Shown piece by piece: positions 1 through 37,521 of a DNA stretch of 64,000 nucleotides. The position numbers and the translations under genes are program-made. The first letter of the stretch is position 1. Each line of letters begins with the position of its first letter. The stretch is from Agrypnia vestita (lineage: Eukaryota > Arthropoda > Insecta > Trichoptera > Phryganeidae). The stretch lies in assembly GCA_016648135.1 (NCBI GenBank), contig JADDOH010023140.1:248001-312000 (forward strand). The letters run 5' to 3'. A model generated the notes under the pieces. That model was not told the origin of the DNA, did not search any database, and saw nothing but the letters and a program-made list of their open reading frames with translations.

Positions 1-26
1 TGCTATTCTGAAAAAATCAATATTAA

Positions 27-850
27 CCCCCCCTGGGCCGCGGACGCACATATCCGACAGGCACAAAATAATTTATTTATCGACGGCCGCGTATCGAATT
101 TGAAAAACGTAATTTTTTCCCAATAGAGAAATCCTGTTGTGACCTGTCGTTCCATTTTCAACTCAAAAACATCACCGATTATATTTTAAATCAACAATCA
201 AAACGGAAGTTTTTCTGCCGTCAAAATCGTATAGAGAAGTTGTAGATGTCGCCCCGATCGCGTGTTGTGCAATCGAAATTCAAATATTCCATCGTCAAGG
301 TCACGCGCAATGTGCGCGGGAAATACGATTTATTTTTTCGATTTTCGATTTATTTGTACACGTATATACAAATATATACGATATGTTTTGCGATATTTGT
401 CAGTTTTTGTTGGTTTATGATTCAATTGAATACTAATAGTGATTTATTAACAAAAATACACGCAATTTTGTTGCGTTTATTTGAAATATGTGTGTGTGTG
501 AAAGTGTATCATATTTATGTGTTATGAGTGCGATGTCCCGTCGTGTGCCGTGCCGTGCAACAAAATATATCACACAGAAGAAGATTATTATTATTAATAG
601 TAGTGTTGTCTCTAAAAACAAATAAAAAAAATATTATTATTTTTCAGAAAATGTTGCGCTGGCAACATTATGGAAATTCAAAAAAAGATTATTTTTTTTA
701 CTTAAATGATAAAAAAATCATTGCGTTTCGACACTTACGATAAAATAATATGAATGTGTGTGTTTTTTTTTTAATATACGCATGTTTTCATGTTTTTTTC
801 GTAAAAAGAAAAATCACAAAAAATTCCGAAAATTTACGGCCCACAACAAG
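27..850 (+). mobile_element. TTAA-bounded non-autonomous piggyBac-like element, copy A
   Basis: Flanked by TTAA at 23-26 and 851-854. The body matches 3044-3565, 12240-13248 (inverted) and 46733-48486. It has a GC-rich left end and a right end CACAACAAG/TTAA. The shared core has a T-rich leader, a GT microsatellite-like stretch near 490 and a short reading frame near 535-580 with CCGTGCAACAAAATAT. It looks like the 5-prime region and first exon of a piggyBac-type element with no transposase. Confidence 0.65.
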
Positions 851-2030
851 TTAAGATGTCAGATCTGTATCCCAATCTTGACAAATATGTATAACATTGT
901 ATTGCCAATTTATTTTTATATATTTCTCGAGATCGTCTATCGTGTAACAAATATTACATTTTCAAGCGATACCAGCGCTATTTTTAGAGGGAAGTTATTA
1001 AACTAATGCGAATAGTCGAGGTACGAGAGCCTCTTAAGGTGCCATAGTACTTGATTCACATTATTGCAGTCTGAAGAGTCAAATTACATATATTCGCTTA
1101 ACAGTGATATGGCAATCTTATATAGTCTACAGCGATCTTCTGCAGATGTCAAAAAGCGCTCTCTTGACTGGGGCACGACCCTGTCGGGATCTCTTTCACA
1201 CTCTCTTTCATGCATTGTGATATACATACGTCCCTCAGATCTATTATAATAAAGAAATATACTGCATTGATTTAAGGGACATGATTTTTTTATTGTTAAC
1301 ATATTAACATATATATTTATAGTTTTCTTAGTTATGTATATGGTATCAGGTGATTTGCTATGATAAAGTGTACCTATTATGTGGCGTTGTATACAAAAAA
1401 CGCTTACTGTACTCCTCCTTAAAAGGGGTTTGGGTCTGCAAATGGTATTAAATGGTTTGCAAAAATTTTATAAAATATATTTTTTGCAAAGTTATTATCA
1501 TTTTATTTTACTTGTATTAATGCAAATTACTTTTGAATATTCAATATAAGTTAATTTCATTATAGTTTTATGTATTACATAAGAAAATTCAGAAATATTT
1601 ATAAAAATGCAAACTTTAAAGTTACACTATCTCGATAACTAGTGATGGACGAAGTTGCTTGAATATTTCGATTAAGGCAAGAATCTACAAGTACATTTTG
1701 AATGATTTTAAATTTTGATTTATTTTTGTGTGGTTTATATTTAAATTATTTAAAATAGATATAAAAAATATAGTATTACTTTACACCCTCGATAAAATTA
1801 TTCAACGCCAAAGAAAGTTAATAACAATGTTAAAAGTAATATAGAAATTTTTAAAAATATTGACAAAATAAAATGTACCCGTCGCTGGATAGCGGCGGAG
1901 AACAATCAAACGCCATATATATCCGTCGGTAGGTCTGAGCAAGGTTACTACAGTTTACAGATTCCGCTTAATTGGGACACATTGGGCAAAAACATTTTGT
2001 CCCAAATAAGCGGCCGACTCTTATAGTGCC
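851..2030. other. Gene-free AT-rich stretch
   Basis: No coding similarity seen. A TTAAGGTGCCATAGTACTTG string at 1036 resembles the start of the foldback element at 24195. Short open frames are not convincing. Confidence 0.4.
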
Positions 2031-2385
2031 ACCAGTATAAATTGGCGTGCGAGGGAGGGCGTCCCTGTCGCGAAACAGAAGTTGCCAGGGTGTAAATTTA
2101 TTACACCCTAGCAATTTATTATAATATACAGTGTCCGGTGACGGAGCCTCTAATAGAAATTTGGTCAGGCAACACTAAAGAAACAAACCAGTAATGGCAG
2201 CCGCTCTATCTAGAGTCCTGTCAAGCAGTACTATTGGTCCATTATTTGCTTTTTCAGCTTCGCAAAACTTTAATACTTCATGGGCAATTGTTCTTTCACC
2301 ACCCCGGACTGTTTTGGACATAATAATTCAGTGTATATTGAAAATCAAGATGTCACAGCTCATGTGCAAATACGAAGAAATTTAA
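2031..2385 (-). mobile_element. Fragment of DNA transposon with transposase N-terminus
   Basis: Matches 10326-10680. The minus strand at 2321-2190 reads MSKTVRGGERTIAHEVLKF, then EAEKANNGP and LDRTLDRAAAITG, like the helix-turn-helix N-terminus of insect IS630/Tc-type transposases. The right terminal repeat is missing. Confidence 0.55.
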
Positions 2386-2459
2386 TTATTGAAAAAAAAT
2401 ACAATTTTGGACGTGAAAGAATAAAATAACTAATACTAGATAAAAGTAGGTTTAGAAAT

Positions 2460-2640
2460 CAAAACGACCCCCCCCCCCCACGGATTCAAAAATTTTGGGA
2501 GATTAAATGATGAAATGTCCGGAAACCGTAAGCACCCCGTCCCCCACCCATGGATTTAAAAATTTTGGGACACCAAACGATAAACTGACATTTCGAAATT
2601 GAAAGCAACCCCCCCCCCCCAAGGTTTTGAAAATTTAGTA
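2460..2640. repeat. Short tandem repeat with poly-C blocks
   Basis: About 2.3 copies of a roughly 75-80 bp unit, each with a C-rich block followed by GGATTCAAAAATTTTGGGA and then an AT-rich part. Two blocks are runs of 12 or more C. Confidence 0.7.
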
Positions 2641-2689
2641 GCGGCTGAAAGAGTAGGACTGAACAATTCGATGAAGTGCTCAGTTAACT

Positions 2690-2830
2690 GAAATTCCTAT
2701 CTCTTATCATATAATTTGAAATCTTTTTAACAAGTTATAAAAAACTAATGATGCATACGATTTTTTGATCACGCACACCTTTGTCGGGTGTCCTTTATGT
2801 ATTTCACAGTACATTGTGAAATCCACCTTA
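2690..2830 (-). repeat. Dispersed repeat, inverted copy at 48650-48830
   Basis: GGGTGTCCTTTATGTATTTC and the flanking AACAAGTTATAAAAAACTAAT are found inverted near 48735-48815. Family unknown. Confidence 0.5.
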
Positions 2831-3043
2831 TTTATTCATATTATGTCCCTCACCTTATTTATACAATTACGTCCTTAAGTCATATCAGTCCCTAAAATTG
2901 GGGAATCCTATGCATGCTTTATTTTACTTTTCTTTTACACTAATTCCTCATATTTTAGGTTTTTCTTTTTCAAATTCCTTTTTACTTCATTTTTTCTTTC
3001 ACCGATTGTGTTGTTAAAATGTTTAATGTTAAATTTTAAAATG

Positions 3044-3565
3044 ATTTATTTGTATACATATACACAAGTATATAATGTTTTGCGATATTTGTCAGTTTTT
3101 GTTGGTTTATGATTCAATTGAATAGTGATTGTGATTTATTAACAAAAATACACGCAATTTTGTTGCGTTTATTTTAAATATGTGTGTGTGTGAAAGTGTA
3201 TCATAATTATGTGTTATGAGTGCGATGTTCCGTTGTGTGCCGTGCCGTGCAACAAAATATACCACACAGAAGAAGATCAGGTAGGCATCAAATAATAATA
3301 GTAGTGTTGTCTCTAATAAACAAATAAAAATTAATTATTATTTTTCAGAAAATATTGCGCTGGCAACATTATCGGAATTCAAAAAAAGATTTTTTTTATT
3401 TAAACGATAAAAAAATCATTGCATTTCGACACTTACGATAAAATAATATGAATGTGTGTTTTTTTTTAATATACGCGTGTTTTCATGGTTTTTGCGTAAA
3501 AATAAAAGTCACAAAAAATTTGGAATTTTCATGTGCCCCAGACAGCTTAAGCCAGCTAATACAGG
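3044..3565 (+). mobile_element. Truncated piggyBac-like element, copy C
   Basis: Matches copy A from its AT-rich leader to the right end; the left 300 bp are absent. It keeps the short frame CCGTGCAACAAAATATACCA and a GTAGGC donor-like site at 3290. The right end abuts TTAT, probably a changed TTAA. Confidence 0.55.
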
Positions 3566-4495
3566 TTATAAGCACTGTGGCCGTGCATGTATCTCATATA
3601 AACAGCTTTGTGTCTGTGAGATTTCTATAATTTGTCTTAATTAATTATTATCTCTGTGGATAAAATCCAATAGTTGTATAGAACATACTTAAAAATATTG
3701 TCAAAGATAACTCGTCATAATTGTAGAATAACGAAGCATGTGATTTTCTCAAGTTTGCAGTTTTATTTACATAGACATATTTTATGTCATAGCTCGATAA
3801 CTATAAAAGATTTTCCTTTGAAACTTTGGTTAGTTATTTAAAGTTGATACCTTTCAAACCTCAAATATAGTCAGCGCAATACGACGTTTTTGCACATGCT
3901 GCATTGTTCTACGATCAGAAATCAGAACCGTCGTTATATCAACTTGACTACGCCCATCCAGATTTGACAAAATGGAAAAAATAATTTAATTTTGGTGCAA
4001 GTGGGAATTTTTCTAATTTTTCAAATTTCATGAAAATAAAAAATTCTAAATTATATAACCAAAGGCTTTTATTATTTATATGTAAAATTTCAACGCCTTT
4101 TTCATAAAAACTGCCACACCCACATTTTTTATATTAAATGTCACTGAATACAATAACAAATTTACCAAACTGTAACTTTGCCAATGACACGACTAAGGAA
4201 GAGAGGAAATACAGGAAATGTTATAATGCAAAAAACTATTATAAAAAATAGTGTATTTCAGTTTAACAGTTAAAAAATATTACATCCAAAAACACATGAC
4301 AAATCAGATCTGCAGATATTGCTATACTTAATTGTCTGACTTATAAATTATCTTTTCTTTAATGCTCACATATAACAGAAAAAAAAATTCCCTTACATTT
4401 TAAGACAAATATATATATTCCATATAAACTAAACACTTGAGGAATAAAATTCAGAAAATAAATTCAGAAAAATTATAAAACATTAACATTTACGA
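3566..4495. other. Chk1 3-prime flank, no gene seen
   Basis: AT-rich. 3640-3710 carries a decayed fragment of the repeat seen at 16475-16640 and 28555-28650 (GATAAAATCCAATAG). The 3-prime UTR of Chk1 should lie here. Confidence 0.4.
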
Positions 4496-30690
<26,195 letters not shown>

Positions 30691-31656
30691 TGTAGCTGGC
30701 GCACAAAGATCACTACCTCATGAAGCAAAATAGGGTCATCGCAATTCCTGAAAACAAAGATAAGTTGTAAATATTTCTCTACAAGGACAAACATGCATCT
30801 CAATGACGCCGATTTTTTTCCAGGATTCGCCATTTTTTTGGAACAAAAGACTACTTAAATGCAATCTTCAGACGTTTCAAACGGATATTTCTACAGTTAT
30901 CATAAAATGGATTTGAAAATGCTCTCAAATAACTAGAAGCTCTAATACAGATTTTTCAAGAAACACGTGGATGTTATTGAACAAAAGCAACAGAGGCTTG
31001 GATGCAAAGCGCGTTACCTTTATCGAACGGTCGCCTGTCGCAAGACAAGAATATTAGTTATACACCTAACGAAATAACTAAAAAATCATTTTTATTAAAA
31101 AATTTACGAATATCAATAATCTTCCGCTGGACAATGCAATGCCTAGCTAAAATGCGAACGATTAATCATACCGAGAAATGACCGCAGAAAACGAGGCTCC
31201 GCCGCTGCCGTCGCCGCTACACCGCCCAATAGCGCCGCAGCGCGCTGATGGCGCCACCGTACATAAATTTTAGATCAATTTTAAGCATAGACTCTAGAAA
31301 CAAATTGTTACTTTGACTCACGGCGACCGACAATTTAATTTATATAATAAAGAACCACTTTTAAAGTAAATTCTTCAATTTTTGATTGTCATGATCTGAA
31401 AAAATTATTAGATTTATGACCAATCAAACATTTAAGTTAAAACCAAACAAACAAGTAAGCTATCAGAGATATATCCACAGAATATAGACCAAAAAGATAT
31501 ATCGCAAATATGCTTCCAGTGAGACAAGGGAAGCGCGCCGAGTTCACAAGAGAGTGCAAAAAGCCAAACGCGAACATACATACTATGTACCTAGTCTATA
31601 TTATCTGTAGTACCTATATTCACTGTTCACAATATGTTGTGGACTAATTGATTAAT
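30691..31656 (-). promoter_or_regulatory. Chk1 upstream region with CpG-rich block
   Basis: Holds the likely 5-prime UTR and promoter. 31195-31260 is GC-rich (CCGCCGCTGCCGTCGCCGCT) in otherwise AT-rich DNA, and lies about 500 bp upstream of the start codon. No TATA box is evident. The exact start site is unknown. Confidence 0.4.
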
Positions 31657-32061
31657 AGGGCATTATTTATAATGTCCAGACAGTTTAAAAAATGCCCAAT
31701 ATAGTAGGGCAATACGATAATAACTTTTGAAATAATTATATTGACTGGGCATTATAAATAATGTCCTTCACCTATCAAAAATTACGTGTTTTATGTTAAA
31801 TTATTTTATTATGTGACAGTATGATCATTAAACCTAATCTAACTTAACCTAACTTGGTCAGTGCGCGTCATACATTTGTTATCGATTCCCGCGTCCCGCC
31901 AGATGTAGGTACTGAAAATATCAAATTGCACAACAGACATTCAGCAATACTCATAATGCCCGGGCAGTGTAACAAATAATTCAGTTTTGATAATTGTTTA
32001 TCACATTGCCCGGTTTGGGTTGTCATTATTAACACTGTCTGGTAATTATAAATAATGTCCT
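31657..32061. mobile_element. MITE with AGGGCATTATTTATAAT ends
   Basis: Ends AGGGCATTATTTATAAT and (inverted) AGGACATTATTTATAAT, both flanked by ATTAAT. Internal GGGCATTATAAATAATGTCC repeats. Contains a TTAGG-like run at 31830-31855. Confidence 0.6.
31830..31855 (-). repeat. Degenerate TTAGG-type run
   Basis: AAACCTAATCTAACTTAACC then TAACTT; on the minus strand this approximates the insect telomere unit TTAGG. Too short and imperfect to be more than a trace. Confidence 0.4.
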
Positions 32062-32659
32062 ATTAATCACTTAGTACACGACATATACTTACACAAATCC
32101 ACGGTTGAAAACGAGTTTAGATTAGAGATTGAAAAAGTAAAATATTTACCATTTGACCCCTAATTAAATTTTACTATCCATATATTTATTAAATTCAGCC
32201 CCGGTTAAACAAATCGCAAGCCTGCCGTGATTGTCAACTTATCACATATTAAAATGTTCTCAGGTTTTCACACCCATTCAAAATATTCTCTAGCCTTTCT
32301 TCCGCATGTCTCCGACTTATCTGACCAACGTTTTGAATGCGATTTCAGGATTAAGGATCCATCATCAATATTGATGATTTTGATATACAATATCTAAGGT
32401 GTAGGTATTCTTTACGGGATTTTTTTATATTTCGCATAGTCTTGGAATTTGGTATGCACTCTTATACTCTTTAAGCTTCAAGTGTTTTTCAAAAAAAAAA
32501 ATTTTATTCGTTTTAATGAATTTATGTAACACTAGCTTTTCGTGCCCGGCATTGCTCGTGTTAAGGATTTAGTGAAAAATAAGTTTGTGAGGGGACAAAG
32601 GTTCTATTGTTTTTCAAAGACTTAAAACTTAAAACTCTAATAAAAAACAATGTTTTCAT

Positions 32660-33545
32660 TTAATCTAGGCTGGGATGGACAGGATGTCCAGGACGGAATT
32701 GTGGCCTATGTATTACGCAGGAACCTAAAAATAAGAATGCAAAAATTTGGATCAGATCGACAAACGGTTTAGATTTGTATAGGAAATATATCAGGTGAGG
32801 TAAAAGGAGAGGGGGTGAAGTTGTCTTTATTACCCGCTGGGTCTTGAAGAATAAGTATGCAAAATTTGGGTCAGATCGGTCATACGGTGTAGATTTGTAC
32901 AGAAAATATATCAGGGGAGGGGGTGGGAAAGGGAGAGAGAGAGGGGGTAAATGTCACCTGTGTTACTCGCCGGGTTCTAAATCATAAGTATGGGTCAGAT
33001 CGGTCAAATGATGTAGATTAATGTACATAAAATATATCAGGGGAAGGGGTGAAGGGGGAGGGAGGAAATGTCACCTATGTTACCTGCCAGGTTCAAAAGA
33101 ATACGTTTGCAAATGTTAAGTCAGATCGTTCGAACAATATAGGTTTGCATTGCACTGTACAGAAAATATATCAGGTGGAGGGGAAGGGGTAAAAGGGAGG
33201 GAGAAAATGTCGCCCATGTTACCCGCCGGGTCCTAAAGAAAAAGTTTGCAAATTTTGAGTCTAATCGGTCGAATGGTGCAGAAAATATATCAGGGGATGA
33301 GGAAGGGGTAAAGGAGGATAGCGGAAATGTCACCAGTGTCACCCACCGGGTCCTTAAGAATAAGTATGCAAAATTTGAGTCTGATCGGTCGAACGGTAAA
33401 GATTTTGATTGAAAATATACCAGGTGAGTGGGAAGTGTCAAGGGGAGGGGGATATCGATGTTACTCGCCGGGTTCTAAGGAATAAGTATGCAAAATTTTG
33501 GTCAGATCAGACAAACGGTGGAGATTTTTTACAGAGAACAGAAAG
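32660..33545. repeat. Minisatellite, 119-134 bp unit, about 7 copies
   Basis: The string ATATATCAGG recurs at 32786, 32906, 33032, 33166, 33285 and (as ATATACCAGG) 33415. Each unit has a G-rich half (GGGGAGGGGG), then GTTACCCGCCGGGTCCT-like and GTATGCAAAATTTGGGTCAG. Flanks (32533 onward and up to 33640) look like the ends of a dispersed element. Confidence 0.85.
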
Positions 33546-34159
33546 ACAGAAAGCTTTTGAGTTTTATAGGTATAGATTAGCGGTCCATTCCCGCGTTGCC
33601 TGGGTTGAGGGGTACCATTGTTTTGCAAATTCTATAAATATTTTTTATAGAATTTTTCCATTTTGATCCAGGCAGGGGGTGGATGAGATATCCAGAAGAG
33701 AAGTACGGAGTGGCTATATTTTCTTCAGGGTTGTAAAATACAACTAATAAAATTTTAGTTCAGATTTGTTCGATCGTTTGTGTGTACAATTGCTTTTTTG
33801 TTTTTGTTATATAACAAAAGATAGATAACATGTAATCAAGATTCTATTGGGCCCAAAGAAAAATTTAATAAAATCGTTTAAGAATTCATAATTCACTTAT
33901 GGTCGGTTGTTTCAAATTGGATTAAAGTAAGCGTAAATCCTGGGTTAAACTCGAGTTTAACCTCAAGGCTACGCAAAATCGCCCAGAAAAAGTTGTTTCA
34001 CGACAAATATTGGATTAAGGGTGTTGCAATTGTGTAAACTAAAAATCTTAGACAAATACACGCTCAAATAATTTTGCACATGGCATCACGTCATTCAATT
34101 TCACTTGACAGCACGCAAACATATGACGTGACACAAAACATTCATATCATCAACAATGT

Positions 34160-34624
34160 TATTTTACTAAATAAGAAGTGAAGATGTCTACAAGAAGATG
34201 AAAGAAGACTAGTGGGCCGCATTACGCAATGAATATAACGCTTTGTGGCTTTGTTCCCGCCTAAATGCGTACTGTCCGATAGATTTTCGAAGAAGGTTCA
34301 AGAATATGAAGAAATGCGTCAGGAAGGTTAGATTATTGATGAACTTAAGTGTTTTCCTACCTATTTAGCGTTTGCGAGAGCAATATGTTTTTATTTGATC
34401 TATATTATATTTGTTTATTTTTTCTGTTTATAACCTTTTCTTTGTTTGCAGGTAATAGAAAACTGAAGCCAAAGCCCACGACTCGACGAAATGATATGCA
34501 GAATAAATTATATGTGGTTCAGTTAGATATTTTCAAAACCCAACTAAAGAATCGGCAGGAAATTCACGAAGTTTTGGAAAGGCATAAAGCCAAAAGAGAT
34601 CTGGTTTCATTTAATTATAATTGA
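34160..34624 (+). pseudogene. Myb/SANT-like (zeste-type) protein remnant of Harbinger
   Basis: First part near 34211-34330 reads WAALRNEYNALWLCSRLNAY, then FRRRFKNMKKCVRK, the W...L..E...A....FK.MKK.VRK pattern of Myb/SANT-like DNA-binding domains. After an AG at 34451 the frame resumes: NRKLKPKPTTRRNDMQNKLY, VVQLDIFKTQLKNRQEIHEV, LERHKAKRDLVSFNYN and stop at 34624. Harbinger elements carry such a second gene. The start of the first exon has stops nearby, so it is probably dead. A solo LTR begins 6 bp after the stop. Confidence 0.5.
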
Positions 34625-34630
34625 AAGTTG

Positions 34631-34950
34631 TGTAGGGAATTATTCATAGGGCGATGGAATGAAAGAGCGATATGTTGTTTCTGTTTATTTCTTCCCGGAG
34701 GTAAGTCCCAGAAGCAAATTAAAGTGTACAAGTAATATTTTATGTAATGACGAACAAAGAAATAGATGACGCGCGGAAGTCTGCCCGATCTTACGGCAAA
34801 AGCCCGACTGCCCGACTGGTGTGGTGTCGCCATGTCCCTAGCACGACCCCTTTGTTTATATCACGGAAATTTTTATTATGTTAATATAAACAAAACGCTG
34901 GGTCGGCGATTATGGCGTATATGGCACAGTGTTGAATAAGTACCGCTACA
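34631..34950 (-). mobile_element. Solo LTR of the Gypsy-like element
   Basis: 320 bp, similar to the two LTRs at 36378-36696 and 37522-37828 (GCGATGGAATGAAAGAGCGA; GATGACGCGCGGAAGTCTGC). Flanked by a GTTG duplication at 34627-34630 and 34951-34954. On the minus strand it runs TG...CA. Confidence 0.85.
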
Positions 34951-35048
34951 GTTGTATTTTTTATTAAATTTTTAATTTTCCTGTTAATAGATATAAAATA
35001 CAATAAAAGAGTTTCATACACAGAATATATTGTTTTATTATTATTATT

Positions 35049-35130
35049 CCGCGGACGCCCTCTGTTTCTGCTGCCTTCGACAAACAATTTTCCTTACCAC
35101 CCTTTCCTTGCTCATCAGTTCCACATGACC
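35049..35130 (-). pseudogene. LINE C-terminal fragment
   Basis: Minus strand reads AWFGHVELMSKERVVRKIVC then RRQQKQRA. The WFGHV.RM...R...K pattern marks the C-terminus of many non-LTR elements. Confidence 0.45.
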
Positions 35131-35164
35131 AAACCATGCGATAACATTGGTAAATAACATCGAA

Positions 35165-35240
35165 GTTCGCAGTCCAGTGGCCATGTCACTGGCTCTGCAT
35201 ACTGAAAATTCCGGGTTCGATTCCCGGTGAGGTCGCAATA
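35165..35240 (+). repeat. tRNA-derived SINE head
   Basis: AGTCCAGTGGCCATGTCACT (A-box region) and GGGTTCGATTCCCGGTGAGG (B box). Same family as 5762-5846. It directly abuts the LINE fragment at 35049. Confidence 0.6.
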
Positions 35241-35899
35241 CTCTTTCTGATTTCTTTAAAACCTATGTGTTTTTGCCGGACCGCAATTAATTGTACCATT
35301 AAAAATTGCTGTACATATGGTTTGAGGGCATAATCCCGATCTCCTATAATATAACAATTGCCAAATCTGGTACCTAGTACCGTTTGTCGTAACTTGATAT
35401 TTTGTTATGGTGCTCTTCGACTTATTAAAATGTGCTCTAAAGATTTTTAGAGTGCTCTTAGGCTGATTAAAATGTGGTCTGAAGAGTCATTGCTCTGGTA
35501 ATGGCTGACCCTATCAACAGCCTAAGAAATAGTGTTCCAGATACATCATGTACCCACCTTTCATCAATTTAAATGTAAAATTATCAAAACCCGAGTGATA
35601 TAGAAACATTTAAAAAAATATTGTCAACAATGCCCTCTGGTAAAATTCATTTAGAGTTGCGGAAAATCAATTTCTTCCGACAAAAAAGTATTGTTCGAGG
35701 TCTAAGTAAATTACTTCTCCTGTTAAGGATATACTGCAGGATCAATCGATCGTCAGAAAATCACCCGACATAATATTGTACATTTCGACACTTCGTATGT
35801 AAAATGTCGAAAAATGAATAAAAAAGATTGTATTCACACATGCCAATTAAATCGAGCAGTGCGCGTGCGCATCTCTGACCGAGAGTTTATACTCATATT
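35241..35899. other. Inside of the Harbinger-like element, no gene
   Basis: AT-rich with short duplicated TGCTCT...GATTAAAATGTG strings at 35400-35480. Nothing coding recognised. Confidence 0.35.
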
Positions 35900-36351
35900 T
35901 CCGCTCAGAATTTTCTGACAGATTTCGCTTAATCCGAATTGAAACAACCCCTTTTTGGAAAAAAGTTACTAAAAACTCGAGTTTAAACTGACTTTGATCC
36001 AACTTGAAACAACCGGGCCTAACATACTTACATGTTTCCACAACGTTTCTCAAAAGCCAAAGAACTCAAATTAAATTAATAAATATTACTAAATACAAAT
36101 AAATAAACAAAACAATTATTGCAAAAAAATTAATGTGGTTGTGCTCAGTATCTGTGTCAAGAAAAAAATTGAGAAAAAATTAACACAAAACATTTTGGGC
36201 ACTGAAGTGCAGCGACAGCCTTTTTGAAAGCAGATAAACTCATTAAATATTATAATATCCCTTAAACCATGCATATTAGGCTTGTCCTTGACAAAAGGTT
36301 AAAGAATGTCAAGAGTACAGACACACGTTTAATTTTATACTTAGATATACC

Positions 36352-36377
<26 letters not shown>
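36352..36377. repeat. (TA)n microsatellite, LTR insertion target
   Basis: TA run directly before the LTR at 36378; TATATAATATAT continues after 37828. The element split the run. Confidence 0.8.
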
Positions 36378-36382
<5 letters not shown>

Positions 36383-36696
36383 GTAATATTAGTAGGTCGA
36401 TGGAATGAAAGAGCGATTTGCTGTTACTGTTTATTTCTTCACGGAGATACCTAGGCCCTGGAAGCAAGTTAAAATGTACAAGTAACAAGTAATATTTTAT
36501 GTAATGACGAACAAAGAAATAGATGACGCGCGGAAGCCTGCCCGATCTTACGGCAGAAGCCCGACTGGTGTGGTGTCGCCAAGTCCCTAGCTCGATTCTT
36601 TTGTTTATATCGCGGAGATTTTTATTATGTTAATATAAACAAAACTCTGGGTCGGGCGATAGGTACATGGCACAGGGTTGAACAGGTACCGCTACA
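36378..36696 (-). repeat. LTR (3-prime, minus-strand sense)
   Basis: 319 bp, TG...CA on the minus strand; differs by scattered substitutions and short indels from 37522-37828. Contains AATAAA on the minus strand near 36430. Confidence 0.85.
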
Positions 36697-36799
36697 GCAC
36701 TCCCCTTCCAGCAGCTTCCTCGATGGGTGGAGTGGGTGCGGGAATGCTGCGATGCTAGTTGTTCGGTGCTCCGCGATGCTCTTTATTGTTGGCTGTTGC

Positions 36800-37370
36800 T
36801 TGTTGCGAGCGCCCGACAACCGCCGTCCGGTGAGTCGTGGACGCATGGTATGCCGATGCTCACAGGTGAGAGCGCGCGGTGAGTGTTGGCAACGCTCAGT
36901 GAGTTGTCGTTGCTGGTGGTGGTGATGTTTGGGTGCAGACGGAGAAGCTGGTGTAATCCCCCTGGGTACCGCTGCGTTGATGGTTGGTGCTCAGAGAATC
37001 GGCGCGGGTTGTTGTTGCATGATGGATCGACACTGGTTGCTGCGAACGCGCAGTGAGTCGGCGTTGCAGAATGGAACGCACAGTGAGTCGGCGTTGTTGG
37101 CGCACGGTGAGTCGGCGCTGGTCGCTGGTTACGAGCGCCTGACAACCGCCGTCCGGTGAGTCGAGGACGCATGGTATGTCGGTGCTCGCAAGTGTGAGCG
37201 CGCGGTGAGTCGGCGCTTGTTGACTTGCCAACGCTCAGTGAGTCGGCGTTGCTGGTGTTGTTGGTGACGAATGTCCGACATCCGCAGTCTTGTAGTTGAA
37301 GATGCTGGAGATGCCGGTGCTCGCCATTGCGAGCGCACAGTGAGTCGGCGCTGGATGAGTCGGTTGATGA
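36800..37370. repeat. GC-rich internal array of the LTR element
   Basis: GTGAGTCGGCGTT-type units repeat many times; a larger unit GACAACCGCCGTCCGGTGAG occurs at about 36826 and 37141. Long open frames on both strands (for example 36783-37172 minus) arise from the repeat and look non-genic. Confidence 0.75.
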
Positions 37371-37521
37371 ACGGCCAGGCTTAACATTTGGTTATGCAAT
37401 TGGCCCCTGTTTTGCTGCTTCCGCCCGTGTCCTTTGTCACATCACTGTTCACTTGAGATCGCGTCTTTCATCCGTCGGCTTCCCAAATCGAAAATAAACT
37501 GTATCACGTCGGGGTCACCAC

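Larger units (their letters stand above)
33900..36019 (+). mobile_element. Harbinger-like element remnant
   Basis: Ends TGGTCGGTTGTTTCAAATTG and (inverted) GGCCCGGTTGTTTCAAGTTG; flanks TTA (33897-33899) and TAA (36020-36022), near the TWA targets of Harbinger. Both ends carry AAACTCGAGTTT. It carries a Myb/SANT-like frame and is interrupted by a solo LTR. No Harbinger nuclease is seen. Confidence 0.6.

Noticed and set aside
246..1006. Series of 70-93 codon frames in copy A
   Set aside because: AT-rich leader sequence shared with copies B-D; frames are not conserved between copies except for the short PCNKIY segment.
31830..31855. Internal telomere tract
   Set aside because: Only about 26 bp of degenerate TTAGG-like sequence inside a MITE; far too short.
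33121..33666. Frames of 85-106 codons in the minisatellite
   Set aside because: Repeat-derived; the same motif is read several times in each frame.
36783..37338. Long overlapping open frames rich in PTHRA/PTHCA and SALLAHGES motifs
   Set aside because: They lie in the GC-rich repeat array of the LTR element, occur in several frames on both strands and have no family resemblance.
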